A DNA stretch of 7,207 nt. Source: JBGPBY01 sp041481485. GTDB taxonomy: Bacteria; Acidobacteriota; Terriglobia; 20CM-2-55-15. The stretch lies in the NCBI GenBank assembly GCA_041481485.1, contig JBGPBY010000381.1:1-7207 (forward strand). Direction: 5' to 3'. Of the stretch, positions 6,422 to 7,207 are shown in pieces (position 1 is the first letter of the stretch; each line of letters begins with the position of its first letter). The notes below the pieces were generated by a model, which was not told where the DNA came from, searched no databases, and saw only the letters and a list, made by a program, of their open reading frames with translations. A program made the translations under genes and the position numbers.

Positions 6422-7159
6422 ATGACGATGATTCTTCGATCCAAATGCTTGCAGGTGATTTCGGTTTCAATTCTCACTGCGGGGCTGGCTTGCGGAATTG
6501 CCAACGCGCAAGTGACCGGCGGGAGAGGTCCAGCAATCATTAGAGGAGGAGGCGGAGGCGGCCGTGGAGGGCCTGGGATTCCGCCGCAGGGGTACGACTC
6601 CGATGCACGTGGCGTGCGAGCTCAAATGCGCCAAATGCTCACGCAATATCCACCGTCGCTGTTTCGGGTGCTACAGCTGGATCCGACGTTGCTGACAAAC
6701 GAGACGTATTTATCTCCTTATCCCGCGCTGGCATCGTATTTCGCGCAGCATCCTGAAATTGCCCATAATCCAACGTATTTTCTTGGGACTGCGGACGAGT
6801 ATCAATACAACGAGAGAACCATTGCGCAAGGCATCGCCAGAGCCATGGAACCGCTCGCATTCGCATCGGTGGTTATTATTTTGATTATCATTATCGCCTG
6901 GATCATTCGCGGAATTATGAGTCATCGCCGCTGGCTTCGCGTATCGAAGCTGCAAACCGACATGCAGAACAAACTGCTCGAGCGGTTCAGTTCAAACGAA
7001 GAAATGCTGGCATTCATCCAGACGCCCGCGGGAAAGAAGTTTCTGGAATCGGCCAGCATTCCGGCAGAAGTTGGGCCGCGGGGATCACGGCATCATCGAA
7101 GCGTCCCGCCTCGGCCAAAGCTGCGAGCTGCTCCAGAGTGCGCGCCACCTCGATCTTGA
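6422..7159 (+). CDS. Exported Gly-rich single-pass membrane protein of unknown function, C-terminus doubtful
   Basis: From ATG 6422 the product has 245 residues. Residues 1-29 are a signal peptide ending in ANA before Gln30. Residues 31-60 are a Gly/Arg/Pro-rich linker. Residues 61-135 form a soluble exported region containing YPPSLFRVLQLDP, ETYLSPYPALASYF and QHPEIAHNPTYF. One strong transmembrane helix, rich in Ile and Val, lies at about 146-164. A cytosolic part follows, with HRRWLRVSKLQTDMQNKLL and SSNEEMLAFIQTPAGKKFLE. From memory, acidobacterial genomes have similar unnamed proteins, but I cannot check this. The start could also be GTG 6416 or ATG 6428. The GAGGTGGAG run at 6413-6421 serves 6422 or 6428 best. 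Residues after about 220 are Arg/Pro/Ser-rich and unlike the rest, and the DNA there has a better-looking frame on the other strand, so the true gene may be broken near 7080. Confidence 0.72.
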   Translation: MTMILRSKCLQVISVSILTAGLACGIANAQVTGGRGPAIIRGGGGGGRGGPGIPPQGYDSDARGVRAQMRQMLTQYPPSLFRVLQLDPTLLTNETYLSPYPALASYFAQHPEIAHNPTYFLGTADEYQYNERTIAQGIARAMEPLAFASVVIILIIIIAWIIRGIMSHRRWLRVSKLQTDMQNKLLERFSSNEEMLAFIQTPAGKKFLESASIPAEVGPRGSRHHRSVPPRPKLRAAPECAPPRS

Positions 7160-7207
7160 AATCGCCTGACGCCGTACGGCGCAAGGATTTAAGAATCGCC
7201 CCGCAGC
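7014..7207 (-). CDS. Possible C-terminal fragment of a helical, TPR-like protein entering from the right edge
   Basis: The minus strand is open from base 7207 to a TGA at 7014-7016, 63 codons with no start visible. Its first 46 or so residues look like real protein: ILKSLRRTASGDFKIEVART, then LEQLAALAEAGRFDDAVIPA. The second piece resembles a TPR helix pair with its Ala/Gly/Phe spacing. The last about 17 residues (from ECWPIPETS) overlap the well-formed part of the plus-strand membrane gene and look like a shadow. So the native coding part may end near 7075. Alternatively the plus-strand gene is genuine to 7159 and this frame is chance. The two frames cannot both be fully native. Confidence 0.35.
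   Translation of the reverse strand, partial: CGAILKSLRRTASGDFKIEVARTLEQLAALAEAGRFDDAVIPAAQLLPECWPIPETSFPRASG

Noticed and set aside
6422..6520. Lipoprotein signal (Cys near residue 24) in the last gene
   Set aside because: The residues before Cys are Gly-Leu-Ala, which do not fit the lipobox (Leu/Val/Ile required at -3). A signal peptidase I site ANA before Gln fits better.

Overview
The window is densely coding bacterial DNA with moderate to high GC. It has no tRNA, rRNA, CRISPR array or transposase gene that I can see. The gene mix suggests an environmental Gram-negative bacterium, and Acidobacteriota is my best guess. That mix is a TldD/TldE pair, an M23 endopeptidase, a HEAT-repeat protein, a four-helix membrane protein, and an exported Gly-rich single-pass protein with an acidobacterial look. 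This is inference from protein style, not from a marker gene.

Left part (1-1293, minus strand): a two-gene unit. A small 67-residue helical protein is followed after 3 bases by an amidase-signature hydrolase that runs off the left edge. The amidase is one uninterrupted frame of 362 codons with the Lys/cis-Ser/Ser catalytic set. The small partner looks like the GatC/AtzG type of amidase accessory subunit, but this is tentative.

Middle part (1307-6255, plus strand): five genes packed end to end. They are tldD (metallopeptidase subunit with HExxxH), tldE (start overlaps the tldD stop as ATGA), an exported M23 LytM-type endopeptidase, a HEAT-repeat protein, and a four-TM protein resembling DUF4149 (start overlaps the preceding stop as ATGA). 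Gaps are at most 16 bases, so this is very probably one operon. It combines a cytosolic TldD/E peptidase with an envelope peptidoglycan hydrolase and two proteins of unknown role. The tldD start lies only 13 bases from the proposed start of the divergent small gene.

Right part (6256-7207): the intergenic region holds an 80-bp imperfect palindrome with TGTAGGGGC termini. It resembles a dispersed REP/MITE-type repeat and may also act as a terminator. After it comes a gene for an exported, Gly-rich, single-TM protein of unknown function. Its last about 25 residues look non-native, and the same DNA carries a plausible helical, TPR-like open frame on the minus strand that enters from the right edge. 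This suggests a rearrangement or assembly junction near 7075-7085, or a convergent overlap.

I found no convincing wholly new biological system. The items most worth a second look are the amidase with its small partner, the palindromic element, and the right-edge junction.
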